NCBI GenBank assembly: GCA_009780115.1
Contig: WRAQ01000021.1
Location: 1-51,896, forward strand
Reading direction: 5' to 3'
DNA length: 51,896 bases
Source of the DNA: Lachnospiraceae bacterium
GTDB lineage: Bacteria > Bacillota > Clostridia > Lachnospirales > Lachnospiraceae
Position 1 is the stretch's first letter; each line of letters opens with the position of its first letter. Under the pieces are notes generated by a model. The model saw only the letters and a program-made list of their open reading frames with translations. It ran no database searches and was not told the DNA's origin. A program made the position numbers and the translations under genes. Positions 17,292 through 26,517 of this stretch are shown here, one piece after another.

Positions 17292-17352
17292 ATTGCATCG
17301 CCCGGCAGCGATTCATTAAGAGAATCTGCGCATGGTTTACACTGCTGCATCA
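17292..17352 (+). repeat. Diverged copy of the REP-like hairpin element after the GH43 stop
   Basis: Directly after the GH43 stop codon ATCGC (17297-17301) can pair with GCGAT (17308-17312), followed by TTAAGAGAAT (17316-17325). This is the same order, hairpin then TAAGAGAAT, as in the copies beside aspS (7787-7711, minus) and after rnfG (49443). The second hairpin is not well preserved. It lies just before the ribosome site of the lipoprotein gene. Confidence 0.5.
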
Positions 17353-17368
17353 AAAAGGAAATCAAAAA

Positions 17369-19054
17369 ATGAAAAAAATAATCGCTTTATTATTAGTCAC
17401 GATATTATCAGTTACAACATTAAGTGCTTGTGGGATTGGGAAAAAGAATGAGCCGGTTACCTTGACGGTTTACAGCCAGCTTGCTAATTATAACGGAGAA
17501 ATGATTGGCTGGTTTGCCCAGGTCATGCTGGAAAAGTTTAATGTAAAAATGATTCTGATTGGTGATGGCGACGGCATCTATGAAACACGGATGGAGGCCG
17601 GCGACCTCGGTGATATCGTTGTCTGGGGTAATGATGGCGAGCAGTATATTAATGCAATCAAACAAGGGTTATTATTTGATTGGGACGATGATAACTTATT
17701 AGCTGATTACGGGCCTTATATTTTAGAACATATGCCAGCCGCCCTGCAAAAAAATCGTGGTATTTCCGAGCGGGAAACCGGGGCGGGGACACTTTATGGT
17801 TTTGGCAACAATGTTGCCGTCAATAGTTTAAATCATGAGGATTTTTTCTATTCATGGGATTTAAGATGGGACCTCTACCGTGATTTGGGTTATCCAAGTA
17901 TGAGAAATCTGGCGGAGTTTGCCGATGTCCTTGAAATGATGCGCGATATAAATCCTTATGATGTTAATGATAATCCGGTTTATGCCGCTTCAATGTGGCC
18001 GGACTGGGATGGGAATATGGTTATGTACGTTGTCTCAACTGCGACGGCATATTATGGTTATGAAGGTTTTCACTTAGGGCTTTATGACCCGGAGAGCGGT
18101 GATTTTTATCCTACTTTGATGGAAGGCGGGCCTTATCTTACGATTTTGGAATGGTATAATGACTTATTCCGCCGTGGTTTGATTGACCCTGATTCAATGA
18201 CCCAGGTTTATCCGACGATGTTTGCCAAGGTGCAAAATGGCGGAACTTTATTTTCTATTTTTGATTATTCCGGCAGCATGGGCTTTAATAGTCCGGAAAA
18301 TATTGAACAAGACAAAATCATGTTGTCATATGCGCCGGATGAAGCAAGCCCATTAACTTATGGAATGAATATTTATGGAAGTAACCGGATTTGGTCTATC
18401 GGGGCAAAGACCCAGTATCCGGAATTATGTATGGAAATTCTCAATTGGTTTGCGACCCCGGAAGGCCGCTTGACTATCGATTACGGGCCTAAGGGTATTA
18501 CTTGGGACTATGATGAAGACGGTTATACTTATTTTACGGAGTTGGGCAAACTTACGAATACTGACCGGAATACTGAAATGTTCAATGGTTATTCCGGCAA
18601 ATTTGGCGATGGGGCTTTTCAAATAAATAATCTGACTTGGTCGGCGATGGCAGAGAACCCGGATTCAAACGGCGATTTATATAATAAAGATTTTTGGAAA
18701 ATGAATCAGAAAGAGCCGCGAAATGCTGCCGAAGCCGATTGGCGTGAATTTACCGGTGCTTATAGCTCTTATAACTATCTGACCAGCCGCAAATTTTCTG
18801 TTTCCCCAAGTACCAGTTATAGTGAAGGTGTCCGTAATGCTGAATTGAGAAGTACATGGGAGCAAGTCACAAAAGCAATCCGCGACTATTCATGGCGGGC
18901 AATTTATGCCCCGACCAAAGAAGAATATCAAAAAATCGTTGATGAACTGATTATTGTCGCAAATGAATATGGATATGATGACTGTATCAACTGGTCATTG
19001 AATGAAGTAACGATTAGAAAAGCTTTGGAAGCAGAAGTGCGGGCGGCACAATAA
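17369..19054 (+). CDS. Extracellular solute-binding lipoprotein (ABC importer type)
   Basis: A 561-residue lipoprotein with a classic signal peptide and lipobox LSAC, lipidated at Cys21. The mature part begins with VTLTVYSQLANYN and has the general build of the large carbohydrate-binding proteins (LplA-like) used by Firmicutes sugar importers, including ANEYGYDDCINW near the end. It should capture an oligosaccharide outside the membrane and pass it to an ABC permease. No permease or ATPase gene adjoins, so its transporter is encoded elsewhere or this is an orphan receptor. The upstream GH43 gene suggests a plant-derived sugar. The ribosome site AAAAAGG stands 10 bases before the ATG. Confidence 0.85.
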   Translation: MKKIIALLLVTILSVTTLSACGIGKKNEPVTLTVYSQLANYNGEMIGWFAQVMLEKFNVKMILIGDGDGIYETRMEAGDLGDIVVWGNDGEQYINAIKQGLLFDWDDDNLLADYGPYILEHMPAALQKNRGISERETGAGTLYGFGNNVAVNSLNHEDFFYSWDLRWDLYRDLGYPSMRNLAEFADVLEMMRDINPYDVNDNPVYAASMWPDWDGNMVMYVVSTATAYYGYEGFHLGLYDPESGDFYPTLMEGGPYLTILEWYNDLFRRGLIDPDSMTQVYPTMFAKVQNGGTLFSIFDYSGSMGFNSPENIEQDKIMLSYAPDEASPLTYGMNIYGSNRIWSIGAKTQYPELCMEILNWFATPEGRLTIDYGPKGITWDYDEDGYTYFTELGKLTNTDRNTEMFNGYSGKFGDGAFQINNLTWSAMAENPDSNGDLYNKDFWKMNQKEPRNAAEADWREFTGAYSSYNYLTSRKFSVSPSTSYSEGVRNAELRSTWEQVTKAIRDYSWRAIYAPTKEEYQKIVDELIIVANEYGYDDCINWSLNEVTIRKALEAEVRAAQ

Positions 19055-19095
19055 TACTTTTGGAGAAAAACAGATAAAGATAAAAATCGCCATGA

Positions 19096-19416
19096 TTAAT
19101 CACGCTCTAGCAAATACCATTTGGAGCGTTCGGGAAAATATTGCAAAATTTTGGAAATTGAAACCCCGTTAATTAAGACATCGCAATGATACTCAAAACT
19201 GGGGATACCGCAATAAATTTTCCTTTCCATAAAATTCACATTAACACGGTCAAATGTCTGTATTTCGCCGTTATCTTCTTTGGTTTTAAACATAACAGGA
19301 GTTGTCACCCCGGAAGCTGTTGTCCAGCTATAACAAGCAATTTCCCGTTGCCGGCCTTTAGGGGTTTCAATATTTTCCTGACTATAATTTAGGTCACTTC
19401 CGGTTGGTACTAGCAT
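19096..19416 (-). CDS. Small hypothetical protein downstream of the Y-family polymerase
   Basis: A 106-residue protein I do not recognise. It contains GRQREIACYSWTTASG, a Cys-containing stretch YCGIPSFEYHCDVLINGV and a basic C-terminus (PERSKWYLLERD). No signal peptide or membrane segment is visible. It starts 12 bases after the stop of the polymerase gene, with a GAGG ribosome site lying across that gap, so the two are very probably cotranscribed from the LexA-controlled promoter. It may therefore be a DNA-damage response accessory protein, but that is inference from position. The gene is convergent with the lipoprotein gene, 41 bases away. Confidence 0.65.
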   Translation of the reverse strand: MLVPTGSDLNYSQENIETPKGRQREIACYSWTTASGVTTPVMFKTKEDNGEIQTFDRVNVNFMERKIYCGIPSFEYHCDVLINGVSISKILQYFPERSKWYLLERD

Positions 19417-19428
19417 ATTTGTACCTCG

Positions 19429-20724
19429 CTATTTCACTACTATTTTTGTATAATCCACTGTATGCTTTTCTCTGGCAATCCCGCCGGAGACATGGTCGAT
19501 AGGGCGGCTTAAGAAAGCGGCGCGTTTCAGTGCATCAATACCATAACGGTTCCGTACTAAATCAGACATCGTATCAACCTGGCCCAACTGAATAAAGTCC
19601 GGCGAACCGGCGGAGTGAAGCGGGGAATCGGCCATATCAAAAAGGCTAAGCTGCCGGGCGGCCCCCTCATCTTTGACCCGGCCGGCATGGAGGGCAAGGT
19701 GCCGAATGGGGGTTTTATAATCCCAAAGTTCATGAAAAAGCCCTATTGCTTCCTGATACAATTCATTAGTAATGTTTGTCGCTGTCCGGAGGGTTTTTTG
19801 ATGGGACATATATTGGAAATCATGAGCCTTTATCCCGATAGAAATAACTTCGCTTTTCACCCCGTCCCGGCGAAGGCGCATTCCAACTGACTCCGCCAGC
19901 GAAAGAATTATCAGCCCGGCAGTAGCGGTATCGGTTACATCAAAAGCGATATTGGTCGAGTTACCATACCCTTTGTTCGCCGGGGCGATGGCGGAAACCG
20001 GGGAAACATCACGGCCGTTGGCATTGTTCCAAATCACTTCCCCATGGCTTTTCAAGTGTTGCTTAAGTATTTCAATGTCGAAATTGGCTAAATCACCGAT
20101 CGTCCTGATTCCCAGAACATGGAGCTTTTTGCAGGTTGCCCACCCGGCAAAATATAATTCCTTAACTGGTAATGGCCACATTTTGACCTTTATTTCCTCC
20201 GGGAATAAGGTGTGTACTAAATCCGGTTTCCGAAATTCCGAAGCCATTTTTGCCAGCAGCTTGTTGGTTGAGACTCCGATGTTTACCGTAAAACCTAAAT
20301 CCCGGCGAATCCGTTCCCGGATAATATTTGCCACTCTTACCGGTTCACCCCAGATTCGCCCGGTTCCCGTCATATCGATAAAGGCTTCATCAATTGAAAA
20401 CTGTTCCACATCAGGCGAATAATCTTTAAGAATCTCTATAAATGCTTTTGAACAACGTTCATATAATTGATAATGCGGCGGTACTATAAAAAGGTGGGGG
20501 CATTTTTTCAAGGCTTCCGGAATGCTTTCACCGGTTTTAATACCATACCGTTTCGCCGAAAGTGATTTTGCCAGAATAATCCCCCGGCGGCTTTCAATAT
20601 CACCGCCAATTGCTGAATCCATTACGCGCAGATCTTCGGTACCGTTTAAATGGTGGATTCGGTATGCCGCTTCCCATGATAAGAAAGCATTATTAACATC
20701 GATATGGAAAATCAACCGCCTCAT
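19429..20724 (-). CDS. Y-family translesion DNA polymerase (DinB/UvrX-like)
   Basis: A 431-residue polymerase that should copy across damaged DNA. The palm motifs are HIDVNNAF with Asp9 and SIDEAF with Asp112-Glu113, which bind the catalytic metals. The thumb and little finger follow, and the sequence RQLSLFD near residue 375 is a beta-clamp binding motif. I start at the ATG at 20724, which has GAGGTG upstream, rather than the GTG nine bases earlier. Two LexA-type boxes in the promoter region show SOS control. Sequence style (IHHLNG, KGYGNSTNIAFDV) is nearer the UvrX/ImpB-like Firmicutes branch than classical DinB. A small gene of unknown function is coupled downstream. Confidence 0.93.
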   Translation of the reverse strand: MRRLIFHIDVNNAFLSWEAAYRIHHLNGTEDLRVMDSAIGGDIESRRGIILAKSLSAKRYGIKTGESIPEALKKCPHLFIVPPHYQLYERCSKAFIEILKDYSPDVEQFSIDEAFIDMTGTGRIWGEPVRVANIIRERIRRDLGFTVNIGVSTNKLLAKMASEFRKPDLVHTLFPEEIKVKMWPLPVKELYFAGWATCKKLHVLGIRTIGDLANFDIEILKQHLKSHGEVIWNNANGRDVSPVSAIAPANKGYGNSTNIAFDVTDTATAGLIILSLAESVGMRLRRDGVKSEVISIGIKAHDFQYMSHQKTLRTATNITNELYQEAIGLFHELWDYKTPIRHLALHAGRVKDEGAARQLSLFDMADSPLHSAGSPDFIQLGQVDTMSDLVRNRYGIDALKRAAFLSRPIDHVSGGIAREKHTVDYTKIVVK

Positions 20725-20751
20725 TCTTAACACCTCACTTCACTGCTGGCC

Positions 20752-20808
20752 AAACGTCAGTTCGAAAGTTGGAATCTTATTATAACAGAACTGACGTTCG
20801 GTTGTCAA
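20752..20808 (-). promoter_or_regulatory. SOS promoter with two LexA boxes for the polymerase gene
   Basis: Read on the minus strand, TTGACA (20808-20803), an 18-base spacer and TATAAT (20784-20779) form a near-consensus promoter. Between the two boxes lies GAACGTCAGTTC (20799-20788), a perfect Firmicutes LexA site of the form GAAC-N4-GTTC. A second, GAACTGACGTTT (20763-20752, one mismatch), lies just after the expected start site. LexA binding would block RNA polymerase, and DNA damage would release it. Confidence 0.88.
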
Positions 20809-20867
20809 GAAAAAGTTTCGGCATGGGCAAATTCCTCAAAATATCTCTAAAAAAGTTAATTATCAAA

Positions 20868-21593
20868 CTATTGACTAATCTGACATAGAATATTTTTTAT
20901 ATATCCAAGCCCCTTTTTGGTAAAAGGGCAATGCGAAATACACAAACCGCAGATGGTTTCATTGATATCTAATAACTCACTTGACCTGGCGCGGGCGGCA
21001 TGGACACAAGCGCGGGCATCATAAAAATCATCCCGTTCGGTTCCTACCTCCCAAAGGCCGCCAAGCGGTGCCTTTCCGGGGCAAATATTAACGCAAACCA
21101 TACAATTAGGGTTACACAAGGATTTGTTAATCGGATTCCCGCATTTAAGCGGGGCATTAGTTAAAACAGACGTTATTCTTAATGCGGAACCAACCTCATT
21201 TGTTACCAAGGTTGCGCATTTCCCAATCCAGCCGGTTCCGGCTAGGGTTGCAACCGTTTTGTGGGGTAAAACGGTACGCCATTCTTTGTTTTGCATTACC
21301 ATTGATTGTATTTTTGGCATTGCTTTATAACCTTTGTCAACCAGAAACTCGGCGGTTAGGGATGCAAGTTCATTTAAGTGTTTATTAATTTGAACTAGTT
21401 CATTATGATATCGCCGCGGCAATCCCTTTATATTTTCAATCATCGCTTCCTTGGTATATGATAATCCGATTAAAATGCCATAATCAAAATTCTGCCTGAC
21501 TTCATCAGAAAGGCAGCGCAAATCAGCAAAACCGACGATATTACAGTTTTCCTGATTTAGTAGGTTGGTGATTTCGTTGTTTAGAGTTTGCAT
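20868..21593 (-). CDS. QueG-like double-cluster ferredoxin-type reductase, short form
   Basis: A 241-residue protein related to epoxyqueuosine reductase (QueG), with the conserved LPHKTVATLAGTGWIGKCATLVT and SALRITSVLTNAPL segments. Two [4Fe-4S] motifs follow: CNPNCMVCVNICP and ETICGLCISHCPF. True QueG is longer (about 380 residues) and has the cobalamin site and C-terminal HEAT-like repeats; those are absent, so the job is uncertain and a general cobalamin-independent electron-transfer role is possible. A weak ribosome site (CAGGG) precedes the ATG. It ends about 60 bases upstream of the polymerase promoter and looks like an independent unit. Confidence 0.75.
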   Translation of the reverse strand: MQTLNNEITNLLNQENCNIVGFADLRCLSDEVRQNFDYGILIGLSYTKEAMIENIKGLPRRYHNELVQINKHLNELASLTAEFLVDKGYKAMPKIQSMVMQNKEWRTVLPHKTVATLAGTGWIGKCATLVTNEVGSALRITSVLTNAPLKCGNPINKSLCNPNCMVCVNICPGKAPLGGLWEVGTERDDFYDARACVHAARARSSELLDINETICGLCISHCPFTKKGLGYIKNILCQISQ

Positions 21594-21668
21594 ATTTTTC
21601 CCTGCTGCGGTAGTTTTCTCTATAATAGCATAAAAATAAAGAAAATGGCTATATTTTTAATAATTAAA

Positions 21669-21722
21669 GTTTTTGCAACACTCATGCAAAAACTTGACAT
21701 TATATATAATTTATTGTACAAT
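21669..21722 (+). promoter_or_regulatory. Promoter with inverted repeat for the second DUF4143 ATPase
   Basis: TTGACA (21694-21699), 17 bases, TACAAT (21717-21722) form a strong promoter. Directly upstream, GTTTTTGCA (21669-21677) and TGCAAAAAC (21685-21693) make a perfect 9-base inverted repeat abutting the -35 box, a likely operator for an unknown regulator. Confidence 0.65.
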
Positions 21723-21750
21723 TAGTGCAAATTATTGAGAGGTGTTTTTT

Positions 21751-22947
21751 ATGATTCAACGGCAGGAATATCTTGATTCGCTGATAAGTTTTAGAGATAA
21801 AAAGTTAATAAAAGTTGTTACCGGCATCAGGCGGTGCGGAAAATCCACATTGCTTGAATTATTTCAGGACTATTTGCGTTCTGACGGCATAACTGATGAA
21901 CAAATTATCTCAATCAATCTTGAAGAGGGCGAGTATGATGAAATTGAAACATATAAGCAATTATACAATTTTGTGCAAGATAAACTTATCCCGGATAAAA
22001 CGATGTACATTTTCATTGATGAAGTTCAACGTATAACCGGTTTCCAAAAAGCCATTGATAGCTTATATGTGAAAAAAAATTGTGATGTCTATATTACAGG
22101 CTCAAATGCTTATCTTCTCAGTGGTGAATTGGCGACGCTGCTTTCGGGCCGTTATGTTGAAATCAAAATGCTGCCCTTGTCATTTAAGGAATATGTATCT
22201 GCTTTTCCTAATAATACGAATCCGGAACGTCTTTATACAAACTATATCCAAAATAGTGCGTTTCCCTATGCTTTGGAAATTACAAGACCCAAAGATAGGC
22301 GGCAATATCTGCAAGGCATTTACGATACCATTGTATTGAAAGATATTATTGCCCGAAGAAAGTTTCCCGATACCGCAATGCTTAAAAGTGTCGTCCGTTT
22401 CATGTTTGACAATATCGGCAATCTTTGTTCTACTAAGAAAATCGCCGACACAATGACTTCGGCAGGACGCAAAATCTCTGTTCATACGGTTGAAAGTTAT
22501 TTGACAGCATTAACAGATAGTTTTATTCTATACCAAATCGGGCGGTTTGATATTAAAGGCAAACAATATTTGAAAACAGGCGACAAATATTATACCGTTG
22601 ACATCGGTTTGAGGTATGCGCTGCTTGGAACGAAAAAAGCAGACATGGGACATATTCTTGAAAATATCGTATTTCTTGAACTGTCCCGCCGTGGTTATGA
22701 GATACATATTGGTAAAGTCGGCAATACCGAAGTGGATTTTGTAGCTATCGGTGACGAGGGTGAAGAATATTATCAGGTTGCATATACCGTTATTGATACA
22801 GACGGCACGACCCTGCAACGTGAACTTAAACCGCTTGAAGCTATTAGTGACCACAACCCGAAATACCTTTTAACAATGGATAATACGCCGGTTACTTCAC
22901 ATAACGGTATCAAGCAGATAAACGTACTTGATTGGCTTTTGAAGTAG
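21751..22947 (+). CDS. AAA-type ATPase with DUF4143 domain (second copy)
   Basis: A 398-residue ATPase of the same AAA_14/DUF4143 family as the gene at 3088 but from a different branch. Walker A is GIRRCGKST (residues 25-33), Walker B is MYIFIDEVQ, and YITGSNAYLLSGELATLLSGRY is the typical sensor segment. The C-terminal DUF4143 domain ends with the nuclease-like signature NTEVDFVAIGDEGEEYYQVAYTV. I start at the ATG at 21751, eight bases after AGAGG, rather than a GTG nine bases earlier. It is a single-gene unit with its own promoter and an adjoining inverted repeat. The role is unknown; some relatives are considered defence or toxin-like elements, but nothing here shows that. Confidence 0.9.
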   Translation: MIQRQEYLDSLISFRDKKLIKVVTGIRRCGKSTLLELFQDYLRSDGITDEQIISINLEEGEYDEIETYKQLYNFVQDKLIPDKTMYIFIDEVQRITGFQKAIDSLYVKKNCDVYITGSNAYLLSGELATLLSGRYVEIKMLPLSFKEYVSAFPNNTNPERLYTNYIQNSAFPYALEITRPKDRRQYLQGIYDTIVLKDIIARRKFPDTAMLKSVVRFMFDNIGNLCSTKKIADTMTSAGRKISVHTVESYLTALTDSFILYQIGRFDIKGKQYLKTGDKYYTVDIGLRYALLGTKKADMGHILENIVFLELSRRGYEIHIGKVGNTEVDFVAIGDEGEEYYQVAYTVIDTDGTTLQRELKPLEAISDHNPKYLLTMDNTPVTSHNGIKQINVLDWLLK

Positions 22948-22951
22948 GCTA

Positions 22952-23692
22952 TTAATTTGAGATCCCCTCAAATACCGGCATCATCCTTACTTTATGCAAA
23001 TTCATCTCATGAAGCCGGTCAATCTTTGCTTTGATTTCAAAATCTTCACATACCCCGATGCGGATATATTTATCCAGCATTTCATAAGTAAAACCAAGGT
23101 TTTCTTCGTCAGTTTTTCCGCACAAACCATCGGCTGGTACTTTGTCGATGAAGCGAGTGGGTAAACCAAGCTCGCGGCCAACAGCTTTTACTTCCGTCAT
23201 TGTCAAAAGCGAAAAAGGGCTTACATCACCGGCGGAATCGCCGAATTTGGTACTATAACCAACCCAGTCCTCACTTAGGTTGCAAGTATTAATAACACGG
23301 CCGCCGACAATAGCAGAAACAGCATAAAGCGTTGTCATCCGAAGCCGCGCAGGGGTATTAAAAGTAGCGATGGTATTTAATGAAAGCCCGCTTTTTTCGA
23401 TTTCGGTATAAAGATTCGCTACCGGTTTGCCAATGTTGACTTCTACATACTCAATCTCCAGTGTCTTGCAAAGGTCATAAGAAGCATCGATATCCATTTG
23501 CTCCCCTTGCGGCATTAAAACCCCAATTACCCGTTCTTTGCCTAGGGCAGCAGCGCATAAGGCGGCGGCGATGGAGCTGTCTTTTCCGCCGCTGATACCA
23601 ATAATTGCTTTGGTTCCCGGGGCAGCATTTTTTTGAAAATAATCATCAAGCCATGAAATAAGTTTTCGGCTTACACTTTTTGCTTCGAACAT
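22952..23692 (-). CDS. nadE: NAD+ synthase, ammonia-dependent type
   Basis: NadE catalyses the last step of NAD synthesis, amidating deamido-NAD with ATP. The 246-residue protein has the P-loop SGGKDSS at residues 34-40, the NTCNLSEDWVGYSTKFGDSAGDVSP segment and the PADGLCGKTDEENLGF motif. It lacks the glutaminase domain, so it uses free ammonia. The start with GGAGG eight bases upstream (23692) is preferred over one 24 bases earlier. It is divergent from katG, and its 3' end meets that of the DUF4143 gene with 4 bases between stop codons. Spelling of the C-terminus (MNLHKVRMMPVFEG) suggests it is complete. Confidence 0.93.
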   Translation of the reverse strand: MFEAKSVSRKLISWLDDYFQKNAAPGTKAIIGISGGKDSSIAAALCAAALGKERVIGVLMPQGEQMDIDASYDLCKTLEIEYVEVNIGKPVANLYTEIEKSGLSLNTIATFNTPARLRMTTLYAVSAIVGGRVINTCNLSEDWVGYSTKFGDSAGDVSPFSLLTMTEVKAVGRELGLPTRFIDKVPADGLCGKTDEENLGFTYEMLDKYIRIGVCEDFEIKAKIDRLHEMNLHKVRMMPVFEGISN

Positions 23693-23754
23693 GATATTAC
23701 CTCCGCAATAACACAATTCTGTTTATAAACATATATTACATAATATGATATCAA

Positions 23755-23790
23755 AAGGCAAACGGATTTGCCCGCAAATTTTTTTGCCTT
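23755..23790 (+). promoter_or_regulatory. Nested hairpin in the katG leader
   Basis: AAGGCAAA (23755-23762) pairs perfectly with TTTGCCTT (23783-23790); inside it ATTTGC (23766-23771) pairs with GCAAAT (23774-23779) around CC. It lies 12 bases before the katG ribosome site and could steady the message or regulate it. No T-run follows, so a terminator is unlikely. I could not find a convincing PerR box here. Confidence 0.5.
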
Positions 23791-23812
23791 GTCCGCAAAC
23801 AGGAGGTTAGTA

Positions 23813-25978
23813 ATGAACCATGTTTCAGCAAGCACTCCCGATTTCACGAAAGGTACCACAAACAGAGATTGGTGGCCAAATCTATTAAATCTCGATATTT
23901 TACACCAAAATTGCATTAAGAGCAATCCAATGGGCGCAGATTTTAACTATGCTGAAGAATTTTTGAAGCTTGATTTGGATGCAGTAAGAAACGATCTTTA
24001 TGCTTTAATGAGAGATTCACAGGAATGGTGGCCGGCGGATTATGGACATTACGGGCCGTTTTTTATCCGGATGGCATGGCACAGTGCCGGTACATACCGC
24101 ACCTTGGACGGGCGCGGCGGGGCAAGGGACGGGACACTCCGCTTTCCCCCGTTAAGCAGTTGGCCGGATAACGTAAATTTGGATAAAGCAAGACGGTTAC
24201 TTTGGCCGATAAAAAAGAAATACGGCAAAAGACTGTCCTGGGCTGATTTGATGATTTTTACCGGTAATTGTGCGTTGGATTCAATGGGATTTGCGACTAT
24301 CGGTTTTGCCGGGGGCCGTGAAGATGTGTGGGAACCTCAAAATGATGTTTACTGGGGTTCGGAAAAAGTATGGCTAAGTGATGAAAAAAGATTTACCGGC
24401 AACAGGGAACTTGACAGCCCGCTTGCCGCAACGCAAATGGGACTAATCTATGTTAACCCCGAAGGCCCCGAAGGGCAGCCGGACCCGCTTGGCTCGGCAC
24501 AAGATATCAGGGTAAGCTTTACCCGGATGGCAATGAACGATGAAGAAACAGTCGCCCTGATTGCCGGAGGCCATACCTTTGGCAAAACGCATGGTGCTGC
24601 CCCGGCATCTTACCTTGGCCCGGCCCCGGAAGCTGCACCAATTGAGCAGCAGGGCCTTGGCTGGAAAAATAGCTTCGGCACCGGAAATGGAGATGATACC
24701 ATCGGAAGCGGGCTTGAAGGGGCCTGGAAGCAAAGTCCGGTTAAATGGAATATGGGTTATCTGAAAACATTACTTAAGTATGATTATGAACTGACAAAAA
24801 GCCCGGCCGGGGCTCATATCTGGCTGGCAAAAGATGTTGCGCCGGAAGATATGGTTATGGATGCGCATAAACCGAATGTATGGCACCGTCCGATGATGAC
24901 GACCGGTGATTTAGGTCTCAAGTTCGACCCGGTTTACCTGAAAATAGCGCAATACTATTATGCAAATCCGGATAAATTTAAAAATGATTTTGCCAAAGCC
25001 TGGTTTAAGCTTACCCATCGGGATATGGGGCCGACATCGACGTATCTTGGTGCGGATGTGCCAAAAGAAACATTTCTTTGGCAGGACCCGATTCCGAAGC
25101 GTGACGGATATAACTTAAACCACCGCGATATCAAAGAGTTAAAGTGCAAAATTGCCAACTGCGGTTTGACAATATCGGAAATGGTCAATACCGCATGGGC
25201 AAGTGCCTCCACCTTCAGGGGCTCTGACCGAAGGGGCGGGGCAAATGGTGCCCGGATTAGGCTTAAACCACAGATTTCCTGGGAAGTTAATGAACCGGAA
25301 AAATTAAAATTTGTCCTCAATAAATATGAACAGATTCGATGTTCCTTTATCCGACATGGAAGGTTTGTATCCCTTGCCGACTTAATTATCCTTGGCGGGG
25401 CGGTTGGTATTGAGATTGCAGCCAAAAAAGCCGGGATTATTGTTTATGTCCCGTTTCTTCCGGGACGAATGGATGCATCACAGGAGCAAACAGACGTTGA
25501 AGCAATGGAAGTACTTGAACCAGTCTATGACGGTTTTAGAAATTATCTTCAAAGGGAGTTTACTGCATTACCGGAAGAATTGTTGGTTAATAAAGCACAA
25601 TTACTCACTTTAACCGCGCCGGAAATGACGGTATTGCTTGGGGGTTTAAGGGTTTTAGGTAATAATTACGAAAATTCGCCCCATGGAGTCTTTACCCATT
25701 CCTTTGAAACTCTTACGAATGATTTTTTCATCAACCTTTTGGATATGCAAACTGAATGGAAAGCCGCTGATAATAAGAATTTATTCCACGGCGTAGACAG
25801 AAAAACCGGCCGGCTCAAATGGACGGCAACCCGGGTTGATCTTATTTTTGGTTCTAATGCGCAGCTTAGGGCTATTGCCGAAGTATATGCAAGCAAAGAT
25901 GCAAAAGTTAAATTCCTGAATGACTTTATTGCCGCCTGGAATAAAGTAATGAATGCCGATAGGTTTGATTGCAAATAA
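23813..25978 (+). CDS. katG: Catalase-peroxidase
   Basis: A 721-residue haem enzyme that removes hydrogen peroxide. The distal pocket is [11 protein letters not shown] with Trp89 and His90; Tyr213 ([10 protein letters not shown]) and Met239 (RMAMND) complete the Met-Tyr-Trp adduct needed for catalase activity, and the proximal haem ligand is His254 ([10 protein letters not shown]). Spacing between these residues equals that in well-studied KatG proteins, and the second, haem-free C-terminal half is present, so the enzyme is complete. The ATG at 23813 follows AGGAGG; an in-frame extension of 15 codons upstream is unlikely. In an anaerobe it protects against air exposure. A small membrane protein gene follows at once. 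Confidence 0.97.
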   Translation: MNHVSASTPDFTKGTTNRDWWPNLLNLDILHQNCIKSNPMGADFNYAEEFLKLDLDAVRNDLYALMRDSQEWWPADYGHYGPFFIRMAWHSAGTYRTLDGRGGARDGTLRFPPLSSWPDNVNLDKARRLLWPIKKKYGKRLSWADLMIFTGNCALDSMGFATIGFAGGREDVWEPQNDVYWGSEKVWLSDEKRFTGNRELDSPLAATQMGLIYVNPEGPEGQPDPLGSAQDIRVSFTRMAMNDEETVALIAGGHTFGKTHGAAPASYLGPAPEAAPIEQQGLGWKNSFGTGNGDDTIGSGLEGAWKQSPVKWNMGYLKTLLKYDYELTKSPAGAHIWLAKDVAPEDMVMDAHKPNVWHRPMMTTGDLGLKFDPVYLKIAQYYYANPDKFKNDFAKAWFKLTHRDMGPTSTYLGADVPKETFLWQDPIPKRDGYNLNHRDIKELKCKIANCGLTISEMVNTAWASASTFRGSDRRGGANGARIRLKPQISWEVNEPEKLKFVLNKYEQIRCSFIRHGRFVSLADLIILGGAVGIEIAAKKAGIIVYVPFLPGRMDASQEQTDVEAMEVLEPVYDGFRNYLQREFTALPEELLVNKAQLLTLTAPEMTVLLGGLRVLGNNYENSPHGVFTHSFETLTNDFFINLLDMQTEWKAADNKNLFHGVDRKTGRLKWTATRVDLIFGSNAQLRAIAEVYASKDAKVKFLNDFIAAWNKVMNADRFDCK

Positions 25979-25985
25979 GGGCGAC

Positions 25986-26354
25986 ATGACTTTTAAGAAA
26001 ATTCTATTGATAATTTCAGGATTTATATGTTTAATACTGGGTGGGGTAGGCATAATTTTGCCCCTATTGCCTACCACACCCCTTGTTTTACTTGCTGCGA
26101 TTTGCTTTTCCGCCGCTAATGAAAAACTAAATAACTGGCTAAGCCGGAGCCGTTTATTTGGCCCTTATATTGAAAATTACCGGACCGGGCAAGGAATCAG
26201 CAAATGCCGCAAAATTGTTAGTGTTGTTTATTTATGGATTGGCCTGGTGACATCAATGATAGTTATTCAAACGACGGCGATTTATATTATTTTGAGTATT
26301 GTTGGGATTGGGGTAACTATTCATATATTAATGATTAAGACGAAAAAGAAGTAG
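25986..26354 (+). CDS. DUF454 (YbaN family) small membrane protein
   Basis: A 122-residue inner membrane protein with the family's opening GFICLILGGVGIILPLLPTTPLVLLAAICFS and three to four hydrophobic segments; SRSRLFGPYIENYRTGQGI is the conserved soluble loop. The family's function is unknown. The ATG at 25986 lies 8 bases after the katG stop with AAGGG in between, so translation is probably coupled to katG, which hints at a stress link. The longer in-frame start (25953) would overlap katG and add 11 residues not found in the family as I know it. Confidence 0.87.
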   Translation: MTFKKILLIISGFICLILGGVGIILPLLPTTPLVLLAAICFSAANEKLNNWLSRSRLFGPYIENYRTGQGISKCRKIVSVVYLWIGLVTSMIVIQTTAIYIILSIVGIGVTIHILMIKTKKK

Positions 26355-26376
26355 AAATGGGACTTTTTACTTCTTT
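26345..26376 (+). terminator. Possible terminator of the katG-DUF454 unit
   Basis: AAAGAAGTA (26345-26353) pairs perfectly with TACTTCTTT (26368-26376) across a 14-base loop; the stop codon lies in the loop boundary. The T-rich 3' arm would serve as the U tail. The remaining 140 bases before the hydrolase gene hold no clear signal. Confidence 0.45.
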
Positions 26377-26517
26377 AAGTTTAGAAAAAATCTTAAGCCT
26401 ATCTTGACCGTTGCGGTTAACGATGATACCATTATTTCAGAACAAAAAAGAATATTTGTAGCAAATTTTTAAACAATTAAGAAAAAATGCAACACAAATC
26501 ACAAAGGAGGTTGAAAA

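Noticed and set aside
15972-19054. A complete hemicellulose uptake locus
   Set aside because: Only one glycosidase and one binding protein are present; no ABC permease, ATPase or regulator adjoins, so only a loose link is claimed.
23701-23755. AT-rich TTATAA...TATATTA sequence in front of katG as a PerR box
   Set aside because: It fits the TTANAATNATTNTAA consensus poorly; an ordinary AT-rich promoter region is as likely.
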